The translations under genes and the position numbers were made by a program. Shown here piece after piece: positions 37,438-47,100 of a stretch of DNA of 64,000 nt (position 1 is its first letter; the number at the start of each line of letters is the position of its first letter). The stretch is from positions 2,227,290 through 2,291,289 of the forward strand of contig BDSI01000004.1 of NCBI GenBank assembly GCA_003117195.1. Reading direction: 5' to 3'. Source of the stretch: Eudorina sp. 2006-703-Eu-15 (lineage: Eukaryota; Chlorophyta; Chlorophyceae; Chlamydomonadales; Volvocaceae). The notes beneath the pieces were generated by a model, which was not told the DNA's origin, did no database searches, and was given only the letters and a program-made list of their open reading frames with translations.

Positions 37438-39690
37438 TCACCGTGACAAACGCTCTCTGAACCTTACTTGCCTAGCAGTACAGGCATGCATATCAAACTG
37501 TGTTACAGCTTGTAGCATATCATCTGGATGCCTGTTGTTGCTGTTGTATGGCGGCCAGCCTTGGCCGCCAGCGACATCCCCGCCTCCACCTTGCACCGCT
37601 GTCGCATAGCCGCTGGCCTGAGCCTGATGTGGGCCGCCCGCAGCTCCGCCAAAGCTGGGTGGCGGCCCGTGCGGCGGCCAGCCTTGGCCGCCAGCGACAT
37701 CCCCGCCTCCACCATGCACCGTTGTTGCATAGCCGCTGGCCTGAGCCTGATGTGGGCCGCCCGCAGCTCCGCCAAAGCTGGGTGGCGGCCCGTGCGGCGG
37801 CCAGCCTTGGCCGCCAGCGACATCCCCGCCTCCACCATGCACCGTTGTTGCATAGCCGCTGGCCTGAGCCTGATGTGGGCCGCCCGCAGCTCCGCCAAAG
37901 CTGGGTGGCGGCCCGTGCGGCGGCCAGCCTTGGCCGCCAGCGACATCCCCGCCTCCACCATGCACCGTTGTTGCATAGCCGCTGGCCTGAGCCTGATGTG
38001 GGCCGCCCGCAGCTCCGCCAAAGCTGGGTGGCGGCCCGTGCGGCGGCCAGCCTTGGCCGCCAGCGACATCCCCGCCTCCACCTTGCACCGTTGTTGCATA
38101 GCCGCTGGCCTGAGCCTGATGTGGGCCGCCCGCAGCTCCGCCAAAGCTGGGTGGCGGCCCGTGCGGCGGCCAGCCTTGGCCGCCAGCGACATCCCCGCCT
38201 CCACCATGCACCGTTGTTGCATAGCCGCTGGCCTGAGCCTGATGTGGGCCGCCCGCAGCTCCGCCAAAGCTGGGTGGCGGCCCGTGCGGCGGCCAGCCTT
38301 GGCCGCCAGCGACATCCCCGCCTCCACCTTGCACCGCTGTCGCATAGCCGCTGGCCTGAGCCTGATGTGGGCCGCCCGCAGCTCCGCCAAAGCTGGGTGG
38401 CGGCCCGTGCGGCGGCCAGCCTTGGCCGCCAGCGACATCCCCGCCTCCACCATGCACCGTTGTTGCATAGCCGCTGGCCTGAGCCTGATGTGGGCCGCCC
38501 GCAGCTCCGCCAAAGCTGGGTGGCGGCCCGTGCGGCGGCCAGCCTTGGCCGCCAGCGACATCCCCGCCTCCACCTTGCACCGCTGTCGCATAGCCGCTGG
38601 CCTGAGCCTGATGTGGGCCGCCCGCAGCTCCGCCAAAGCTGGGTGGCGGCCCGTGCGGCGGCCAGCCTTGGCCGCCAGCGACATCCCCGCCTCCACCATG
38701 CACCGTTGTTGCATAGCCGCTGGCCTGAGCCTGATGTGGGCCGCCCGCAGCTCCGCCAAAGCTGGGTGGCGGCCCGTGCGGCGGCCAGCCTTGGCCGCCA
38801 GCGACATCCCCGCCTCCACCTTGCACCGCTGTCGCATAGCCGCTGGCCTGAGCCTGATGTGGGCCGCCCGCAGCTCCGCCAAAGCTGGGTGGCGGCCCGT
38901 GCGACGGCCAGCCTTGGCCGCCAGCGATATCCCCGCCTCCACCATGCACCGTTGTTGCATAGCCGCTGGCCTGAGCCTGAGGTGGGCCACGGGAAGCACC
39001 GCCAGGCATACCCAGGCTTGCATTGGCACTGCCCTTCCGTCGCTGGCGGCTCCGGGGCTGCATGGGTGGCCTGCGGGTAGCCACGCATTCCGCACTGCCA
39101 GAAGCACCTTCCCCTGCCAGCAGGTTTCGATTCACCCTGGAAGCATTGTGTGACTGCACGCTGCATGGGCCCTGTCACCTGCGTCCGTCCCCTTTCTGTC
39201 CGCATACGAACACAGCTGCAAATCTGTACTTCCTAAGCAACGAGGGGTAGGAATTGGCCTCGTCTTCGTCCTTAAAAGACAAGGTGCGGCCGGCGTGTTG
39301 CACGTCGATGCCGGTCCGGGGTTTATGATGCGCTTTGTGCCCCAGCGAAGGGACGAACCAGGCTGGAAGTACCTTCTCTAGCACAAGCTGATAGGCAAGA
39401 CGGACAATATTCGCGTGATTGACGGCGGAAGTTTTCGATCCACCGCCCGCACGGGTACCGTCGAATATAGTGTCAATGGGATGCGGGGGTTGGAGCCTGA
39501 TCGGATTAAACTTGACAACTCCCTGGGGTGGATAATGAAGAAATGACTCCTGATCCTTCTCCTCTACAGTGCACCCTTCTGGCTTTTCAAGGTTCAAAGC
39601 TAGCGAGAAAGTAGTTGCATGCTGCTTTAGTCTATCAGCTATGTGATTAGCTGCCTTGACGCTCCCTTCCAGTTCGGGAGGTACCGACAT
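37438..39690 (-). CDS. Repeat protein of unknown function, twelve 40-residue repeats
   Basis: I do not recognise the family. Exon 1 (39690-39179) starts at ATG with MSVPPELEGSVKAANHIADR and encodes about 170 residues of ordinary composition, including NHANIVRLAYQLVLEKVLPAW and a lysine/histidine-rich middle. Exon 2 runs to TGA at 37438-37440. The join is uncertain: the donor at 39178 fits acceptors before 39136 (42-nt intron) or 39094 (84-nt intron), both in phase; the second gives 722 residues. Exon 2 has a basic leader, then twelve 40-residue units of the form QAQASGYAT, GGGGDVAGGQGWPPHGPPP, SFGGAAGGPH, and a unique tail (NNRHPDDMLQAVTQFD). The Gly/Pro/Gln/Tyr content suggests a disordered, possibly condensate-forming or wall-related chain. 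All six frames are open in the repeats because 120 is a multiple of three; this frame is preferred because it joins exon 1 and ends in a unique tail. Confidence 0.55.
37550..38985. repeat. 120-bp tandem repeat, 12 units with alternating variants
   Basis: Coding minisatellite inside the gene above. Two unit types are told apart by CTTGCACCGCTGTCGCAT (type A) and CATGCACCGTTGTTGCAT (type B). In plus-strand order they run A B B B A' B A B A B A B, where A' has the A-type start and B-type end. The last six to eight units therefore form AB dimers of 240 bp. The final unit also has single-base changes (CGACGGCC, GATATC). Confidence 0.93.
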
Positions 39691-41264
39691 ATTCTGACAT
39701 CATGTAAAAAAAGCCAAACGCGTTTACGCTTGTAGTTGCTTAGCAAAATCTTGCTTGACTTGTTACCCAAACGTTACTTTCAATGTGCTTCATGTTTAGC
39801 ATAAGACGCCGCCAACGCACTGGGCCATCCATCATCGTACTGTGTGTGGTTTCTCAAGCTGCGAGATGCAGATTCTGTAGCGAATGTAAATGCATCAATG
39901 TTCACAAACGGTGTCCTCTGATTAAACAAGTATCAGTAGCTTGCTATTTTGAGTTGCAGGCAAGTAGCCTCATATCATTTGCAGATCAATTGCGCCATTC
40001 TTGAGGCAATACTGATTTCTTATTTCAAGATACCTTCTACTTTTCAAGTTCTGCCGCTTAAAACTTCATTCTAAGTGTGACTCCCGCGGTACATCGCCCA
40101 TCGCCCCCATTCAAACTGTACAATTTTGCTCTCCGTGCTGTGCTCAAAGCGCGCCAATTCCCAGCGCCCTCGATCCAATCGCCCGTTCGGCCGGGCGGGA
40201 TAGGATTGCCCATGTCCGTGTGTGTGTGTGTGTGCGCCGTGCGTGGGTAACGGCAAAACGTTCATTATCCGCTAAACTAATTCGCAATATTTGTCATATT
40301 AATTGTCCTCTATTGCAAGGTATCCTTGGTTTGGCTGAAAAAATTCTTTGCTCACAAACGGTCAAAGCAAAGCTCCGCGGTCTCCATGGACCCGGGTCAA
40401 CGTCAAACCAACTCCTCTCGTGCTGCTATTTGTTTCAACAGGTGCCGCATGATGAATACTTGGATTAAGAATGGGCAGCGCGTGCTAAATTGAACGTCCA
40501 TAGTGTTCTGATGTTTGAACATCAGGATGCCACCAACACCAAGATTTGCCTTTCTGTCTTGCCAGATGAATACAATTCAACAATATGTATTGAATCAAAG
40601 TTTCAAAATGCAAAGGGATAGCATACCGAGTACCAACAAGTTCTCCAGTTCCGATGGCTTAAGTCCGGGTCTCACCGCGGCTTTTTCGCACCCTGGTTTT
40701 GCCTTATATTTGCTTTGTAACTATTGATGGTAAACTTTAGAGGTTCACGTCTGCTGCGGGCGTGCAACTGAAGGGCTGCATGCTTGCCGACGGACCAAAC
40801 AACTACAGCTTCACGGAAAAACAAGAATGCTTCAAGCTTGCTTTTTGATATCTGCTTGACAGACGGATGTGGTAGTGCAGAGGCGTCTAGCGTTACGCAG
40901 ATGCGATGAGGCGGCGCGTAGGTTTCGGGGCTACCCTACCTGCTTTACCTTGCTTAATCTATGCACGCCGATCCACCTTCAACATCAACAACACCCTCAA
41001 TGGCACCCTTTCACTCTCTCACACTCTTGCGCGGTAACAGAGTTTCCGTTGTAAACCAAGCGGCCTGTACGGATTGTAGGGGGCCCCGCCCTTTTTCCGG
41101 CTTCAAGGAAGCCGACCCCCTACTTGTCACAACAAGGAACGCTGGCACAGTATAATTTGCCTTCATCAGCACTATTGAGAGTTACTAGCTGGATAACGAG
41201 AAGATCAGACCTCATTGTCTCAAAACCATTCCTTTCAAGTGCGTAGGCTTGCAGTCCTGTGTCC
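39691..41264. other. AT-rich spacer
   Basis: No gene seen. It contains copy 2 of the dispersed repeat (about 40118-40213), a short (GT)n run at 40219-40233, and the 5' flanks of the repeat-protein gene (left) and of the orphan exon (right). Confidence 0.5.
40118..40213 (-). repeat. Dispersed repeat, copy 2
   Basis: Contains CGCCCTCGATCCAATCGCCC, the reverse complement of the core at 33731-33750, with CTCCGTGCTGTGC on the left and GGCCGGGCGGG on the right as in copy 1. The copies differ by substitutions and small indels, so the duplication is not recent. Confidence 0.7.
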
Positions 41265-41597
41265 ATGGACGCTCCGGGCCCGCCGTCCCAGAACGGCGAT
41301 GATTTCGACGGGCCTCAAACCAATCAGAACCAGTACTGTTTGCCGTTAGTGCATGACGTTACTGGCCTGCCCGGGGTGCCGCTTAGCGTGCTTGCTGGTC
41401 GGCATATGGCGGGACACATGACGGGGCTGCAGCCGGACCCTGCTTCATTGGCGATGACGATGGCTCATGCTCGCCAACAGAATGTTTACATGAATATTCT
41501 GTCACGTGGCGTAGATCCGCTTCTAATCTTGCAGCAGCAGCCATTGACTTCAATGAGTCGCTTAATTTATGTAAATTGTGGTATAATGCAGTACTAA
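41265..41597 (+). CDS. Orphan first exon or gene fragment
   Basis: Frame starting at ATG 41265 reads MDAPGPPSQNGDDFDGPQTN and continues through LPLVHDVTGLPGVPLSVLAG and MTMAHARQQNVYMNILSRGV to a glutamine triplet and LTSM; it stops at TAA 41595-41597. The sequence looks like genuine protein and the region upstream is AT-rich, like a promoter. The last dozen codons (SRLIYVNCGIMQY) are AT-rich and probably intron. No downstream exon is visible before the mobile element that begins at 41851, so the gene may be broken by it, or continue outside what I can resolve. Function unknown. Confidence 0.4.
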   Translation: MDAPGPPSQNGDDFDGPQTNQNQYCLPLVHDVTGLPGVPLSVLAGRHMAGHMTGLQPDPASLAMTMAHARQQNVYMNILSRGVDPLLILQQQPLTSMSRLIYVNCGIMQY

Positions 41598-41850
41598 TCG
41601 TGATACTGCCAAAAGATGGTGTAATTAGGATCAGTTGGTATAACAGGTAAAATTGTTCCTAATTGTTTTGGCAATGACTGGCATCCAGCAGTACAGGTAC
41701 AGACCGCATGACAACGAGTACGCGTTGGACACGAAACATGAATCGGATGCATTCGGCAAATCCAGGCCGCACGCGCACGATCCATAAAAGTTGTGTGTAT
41801 TGCTTGAAGGGGCTTTGTGCCAAAGTTCACAGCGCGGACGCGAGCGACAC

Positions 41851-41879
41851 TACGGGTAGCTACGCCCAATATGAGACAC
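41851..41879 (+). repeat. Left terminal inverted repeat
   Basis: Exact inverted match to 47867-47895. Flanked outside by CGACAC. A related but diverged copy, GGGTAGGGTACGCTCACCCC AATATGAGACAGG, starts near 42028. Confidence 0.8.
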
Positions 41880-42562
41880 TTTGTCTTTGAACCGACCTAA
41901 CAAATTGTTACAGTGCACGATAAATGCCGAGAAAATTCTGAGGTGTCCGCATATATGTTAGGTGTGCCTCGCTCGCATCCGAGCTCACAGTTTGCATGTT
42001 AGCATGATATAACCCACGGAAAAACGGGGTAGGGTACGCTCACCCCAATATGAGACAGGCACCCTATTATGAGACACACAGAAAATCCGTACGGAAAGGC
42101 GGTTAAGGTGCCGGGAACACCTCCTGCATCCTAGTCTCAAGAAGTAGCATATAGGCATCCTGCCGGGCGACCGTGACCTTATTCGCCTACGCTATCATGT
42201 ATGCTACGGCTTGCCCATGCGTTCAGCGGGAGCGGCTTCCCGCGCGGCTGCGCGAGCGACCCGACGTGTCCATTCTCAGAGCCCCCAGCTCCTTGCCCAG
42301 AGGAGGCGTCTACTCCTTGATCCATCTAGTAAGATGGATGTTTGTATGTATGATATAAGCACTCGGAAAAATGATAACCGGTAGTTGGGGTGCGGCAGTT
42401 GCTCCCGATGCAGTGCTTCTGGCAACAAATGTGAGGCTAGAAACACTTATGGTGCTGTGTAGGGTACAAGCTTCGCAATTTCGCGCATGGAAAATTACTG
42501 CATGTCAATCGTACAATACATCTCCCATGATTTTCTGGGGATTTGTGAATGCAACATTACCC

Positions 42563-42982
42563 ATGGACACGTCCGCCGCCTTGTCCGCCCGCCTGCCGCG
42601 CGGCACCCGCTGCGTGGGCGTCAGCGCCGTCCTCCGCCAGCAGCGCCAGGACGCCGGCCTCTGCCTGCAGTGCGGCTCCAGCAACCACGACAAGCTGGAC
42701 TGCCCCGACCTCAAGGCCAAGATCCGCCAGCAGCAGCGCCGCCACCCCTCTGCCTCCCGCTCGCCCGCCCGCCCCTCCGCCTCCCGCTCGCCCGCCCGCT
42801 ACACCGACCATCAGGACCGCCACGACCGCCGCGACAACCGCGACGACCGCTCCTTTCGCAGCAACAGCAGCCGTGACCACCGCCCCGACCGCGGCCGCTC
42901 CCCCAGCCGCCGCGCCGACAGCCCCCACCCGCGCAAGGGACAGCCATCCCGCACCTCGTCGCGCTCCTCGGAGCGCCGCTAA
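42563..42982 (+). CDS. gag: Retrotransposon gag, C-terminal part with CCHC zinc knuckle
   Basis: From ATG 42563 the frame reads MDTSAALSARLPRGTRCVGV and reaches the zinc knuckle CLQCGSSNHDKLDC (C-x2-C-x4-H-x4-C) about 33 residues later, the nucleic-acid-binding end of a gag protein. A basic Arg/Ser/Asp tail with SRSPARPSASRSPAR repeats follows and stops at TAA 42980-42982. The frame is open further left to 42371, but that part is AT-rich and not gag-like. The matrix and capsid parts are absent. The next domain is in the +1 frame relative to this one. Confidence 0.75.
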   Translation: MDTSAALSARLPRGTRCVGVSAVLRQQRQDAGLCLQCGSSNHDKLDCPDLKAKIRQQQRRHPSASRSPARPSASRSPARYTDHQDRHDRRDNRDDRSFRSNSSRDHRPDRGRSPSRRADSPHPRKGQPSRTSSRSSERR

Positions 42983-44126
42983 ATCGACCTCGCCGTCGTC
43001 ACCGGTCAAACCCGTAAGTCACAGCCCGCCGGTGCGTTCTGCTGTGCAACCGTCAGCCGTGCCTGACGTCGCGTCATCGTCCGAACAAGCGTTCAACCGT
43101 CAGCGACTAGCCCTGGTCGTCAGTAAGCCTGCCCGCCGAGTGGGTTGTATGCGTGCTCGTGTCGCTACAACTTCCACGCCATCGGGAGTGGACTCGGCTG
43201 AACACGATTGGATGCTAGCGCGCCCTACGTTCCTCGATTTCGATTCGCAGTTTGGCCCGTTCACCGTCGATGCCTGCTGTGATGACTACGGCATCAACGC
43301 CCACGTCACGCCGTTCTTCTCGCCGTCCCGCTCCTTTCTTTCGGCTCATGTCGAAGGAGAGTGTGTATGGATGGTTCCGCCGACCCACAACCCCTCCGCC
43401 TTCGTCGCCCAGTACCTGGAGTCCAAGTCCGCCAACCCCCGCACCTCCGCCGTCATCGTTCTACCCGATCGTCCCGACGCCCCCTGGGCACCCCTCATCC
43501 GCCACATGACAGTCGTCCGCCGTTTCCCCGCTGGAGCGCCTGTCATCTGCCGCCGCTGCCCCACCGACACCTCCAAGTACGACCCTCCTGGCCCCGCTTC
43601 CTGGCCTCTCGTCGCCCTTCACGACCCGCCATCTTCCATCCCCTTCAACCTCGCCACCACCTCCGCAACCTCATTGCCGTCCGCACCACCGCCTCTTCCT
43701 ACCTCGTCGCCTCCTTCTCTTCCTACCTCATCGCCTTCTCCTCTTTCTACCTCGTCGCCTCCTTCTCCTCCACCCAATCCGCCGCCTCCGCCTGATCCCC
43801 CATCACCACCCGTCCCCACCGTCAAGTCCCTCGTCCACCGCTTCTCCAATCCCGCCTCCCCGCCTCCGCCTCCCGTCGACCGCCCACCCCAACCTCGCTC
43901 CAACGTCGCCCGCCTCATCACCTGCTTCTCCCCCGCCAAGGCTGTGCCTCCTCCGTCCCCAACTCCCTCACAGCCGTCTGTCACCTTCGCCTCCCCCATT
44001 ATCACCCCGCCCACCGCCTCCGCTTCCAAACCACCACCTCGTGCCGTTCCCATCCCCCGCCCCGCCCTCAAGCAACACCGCCGTCTTCTCCGAGCCTTCT
44101 GGTCTTCCGCCATACCGCCCCTGTGA
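42983..44126 (+). CDS. Retrotransposon middle region: possible DNA-methyltransferase-like domain and proline-rich linker
   Basis: This frame is +1 to gag and is open across the gag stop to TGA 44124-44126. After a Ser/Pro leader it holds a compact domain at about 43200-43560: LDFDSQFGPFTVDACCDDYG, INAHVTPFFSPSRSFLSAHV, CVWMVPPTHNPSAFVAQYLE, AVIVLPDRPDAPWAPLIRHM. The order, an FDVDACA-like strand, then W-x-x-PP, then a VLP-x-x-x-x-x-PW strand, resembles the Dam-like N6-adenine methyltransferase domains carried by some retroelements such as DIRS relatives. The catalytic NPPF/DPPY box would be VPPTHNPS, which is not canonical. A Pro/Ser linker follows. No D-S/T-G aspartic protease motif is visible here or in the flanking frames. 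Assignment is by resemblance only. Confidence 0.5.
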
Positions 44127-47100
44127 CCATCAAATCCCCCTCGTCCCCGACGCCCAGCCGCCCAAGCAGCGTGAATACCGCATGTCCCCGGCTGAACTCC
44201 AAGAGCTTGACCGGCAGCTCAAGGACTATCTCGACCGTGGTTGGATTCGCCCGTCGACTTCCCCCTTTGGCGCTCCTATTCTGTTCGCCCGCAAACCTGG
44301 TGGCAACGGACTGCGCCTCTGTGTTGATTTCCGCGCGATTAACCAGCTCACCGTCAAGAATGCGTACCCTCTGCCACGAGTTGACGAGCTCCTGGACCAG
44401 CTGTACGGCGCTGCCTACTTCACAAAGCTGGATCTCTGGTCGGGTTACCATCAAGTCCGTGTCCATGAACCGGATGTCCACAAGACAGCTTTTCGTTGCA
44501 AGTACGGTCTGTACGAATGGCTCGTCCTCCCCTTCGGCCTCACCGGCGCCCCCGCCACCTTCATGTCACTTATGAACGACGTTCTCCGCCCCTTCCGCAA
44601 CAAGTGCGCCGTTGTGTACCTCGATGATGTGCTGATCTACTCACGCACCTTCGAAGACCATTGCCGAGACGTCGAAGCCGTTCTCCGCACCCTCCGCTCC
44701 AATAATCTCCACGTCCGTCTGTCCAAGTGCTCCTTCGCCCAGCCCTCCACCAAGTTCTGTGGTTTTATCGTCTCACGTGATGGTATCACCACGGACCCAG
44801 AAAAGCTCGCCGCCCTGGCCAACTTCCCCGTTCCCTCCACCATCACCGACATCCGTGCCTTCCTTGGCTTCACTGGATTCTATCGCCGCTTCATCCAAGA
44901 CTACGCCCGCATCGCCAATCCGCTCACCGCCCTCACCAAGACCACGCAGCCCTTCCCGAAAGTTCTCCCCGCCGACGCCGTCGCCGCCTTCCATGCCCTC
45001 CGTGACGCCCTCATCTCCGCCCCCGCCCTCATCATCCCTGAAACCGGACCCTCCGCCACCTTCACCCTGTACACCGACGCCTCCATCCTTGGTCTCGGCG
45101 CCGTCTTGCTCCAAGAGCGACATGGTGCCCTCCATCCCGTCGCGTTTGAGTCCCGCAAGCTCAACCGCCACGAAGCCAACTACCCCATCCACGAGCTGGA
45201 GCTGCTTGCTGTCGTACACGCTGTGCGTAAGTTCAGGTGCTACCTGGAAGGTTGCCACTTTACCCTCTGCACCGACCACGACACCTTGCAGCGTTTCTTC
45301 ACCCAAAAGGATCTCTCCCGTCGCCAAGCTCGTTGGGCTCAACTCCTCGCCCCCTTCCAAGGCTACATCACCATCACCTACCGGCCTGGTCCCCAGAACA
45401 TGGCCGACGCCCTGTCCCGCTTTCCCGTCAATCCACCACCGTTCCCCGAACCCTCCGCCCCCGCTCCACCGTCCCTCACCTCCGCCGTCGCCTCGTCATC
45501 ACCGCTTGTTCCACTCTGGCCCACCACCTCCCCGCCTATCGACATCCCCGCCAACAACGCTCTACGTCATTCCTGCTTCGCCATCGCCTCCCACGTCCTC
45601 CCGGACCCCAACCTCGCCGCCGCCATCCGCTCGGGTTACGCCGCTGACCCTATGTTCAACGGCCCCTCCCCCAGCAAACCCTACCTCCACCGCTCCACCG
45701 ATGGTTTCTTCTACTTCGCCAACCGCATCGCCGTCCCCAACGATCCCACCATTCGCCGCCGCCTTCTTCATGAGTTCCACGACGCCGCCTACTCCGGTCA
45801 CCCTGGTTTCCGCCGTACCCTCGCCGCCCTCTCCACCCGGTACTGGTGGCCCCATATGAGCCGCACCGTCAAAGCCTACGTCCAATCCTGCGCCATCTGT
45901 CAACGCTCCAAACCCTCCACCCAGCCCCCGCCTGGCCTCCTCCATCCCCTGCCTACGCCAACGCGCCCGTGGACCCACGTGTCTATGGACCTCATCACCG
46001 ACCTACCACCATCCAAAGGCCTGGATGGCCGCACCTACACCGCCGTCGTCACCTTCGTTGATATGTTCACCAAACAAGCCCACTTCGCCCCCGCCAACAA
46101 GTCCATCACCGCCCGCGACACCGCCATGCTCTACCTTGCCCACGTCTATCGCCTCCACGGCCTCCCCACCACCATCGTCTCCGACCGCGACCCCCGCTTC
46201 ATTGCCGCAGTCTGGCGTACCTTCTGGGAACACCTCGGCACCTCCCTCAACCTCTCCTCCGCCCACCATCCCCAAACCGACGGTCAAACCGAACGTACCC
46301 ACCGCACCATCGAGCAAATCCTTCGTGCGTACGTCCAGCCGATGCAGGACACTTGGGCCTCCTACCTTCCTATCGCTGAAGCCGCCTACAACAACTCCAC
46401 CCACGCCAGCACCGGTACCACTCCCTTCTACGCCAATTATGGTTACCACCCCATCACCCCCGCCACTCTGCCCTCGTCGTCATCTACCCCCGCCCACCCC
46501 GCCGCCGCCGACCTCCATCGTCATCTGCGTGATATCCATTCCACCATCGCCACTGAACTCGAAGCCGCCAAAACCCGCTACTCCGCCACCGCCAATCAGC
46601 ATCGCCGTGACCTCACCTTCCAGATCGGCGACAAAGTCCGCCTTTCCACCACTAACCTCACCCTGCCCGATTTCCCCTCCCCAAAACTCCGCCCTCGCTA
46701 CCTCGGTCTCTTCACCATCTCCGCCGTCATCTCTCCCGTCACCTATCGCCTCGACCTACCTCCGGCCCTCGGCCGCATCCATCCCGTCTTCCACATCTCC
46801 CGCCTTCTCCCCTGGACTGACAACGATTTCAGCCTCTTTCCCGATCGCCCACCGCCGCCCCCCACCATCCCCGTCGCGCTGGAGTCCCCGTACGACAGTG
46901 CCGACACCACCATCACCGCCGTCCGCCTGGGATACGACAAGCAGCTGCGCCCGTCCGTCGTCTCCCTCGTGCAGTGGTCAGCCTCCCGCGACCCAGCTTG
47001 GGAGCCGTACGACAACGTCAAGCGCCTGCCTGCGTTCCGCGCGTTCCTGGAGACCCCTACGTGGACCGCTTTCAAGATGTCCGATCGATATGAGTGGTTC

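Noticed and set aside
35481..38985. CRISPR array
   Set aside because: Units are contiguous with no variable spacers, the periods are 178 and 120 bp, and the DNA is eukaryotic.
37500..39153. Long plus-strand frames of over 500 codons across the 120-bp repeats
   Set aside because: A repeat whose length is a multiple of three and lacks stops is open in many frames at once. Only one minus-strand frame joins a normal exon and ends in a unique tail.
41848..41879. CACTA-type transposon end
   Set aside because: The left flank reads CACTACGGG, but the right end reads CCGTACGGG when inverted, so CACTA is not shared. The repeat starts at TACGGG.
42549..42980. Gag-region frame 0 product (MQHYPWTRPPPC...)
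   Set aside because: It lacks the zinc knuckle, which is intact only in the frame ending at 42982; upstream of about 42980 this frame is a shadow.
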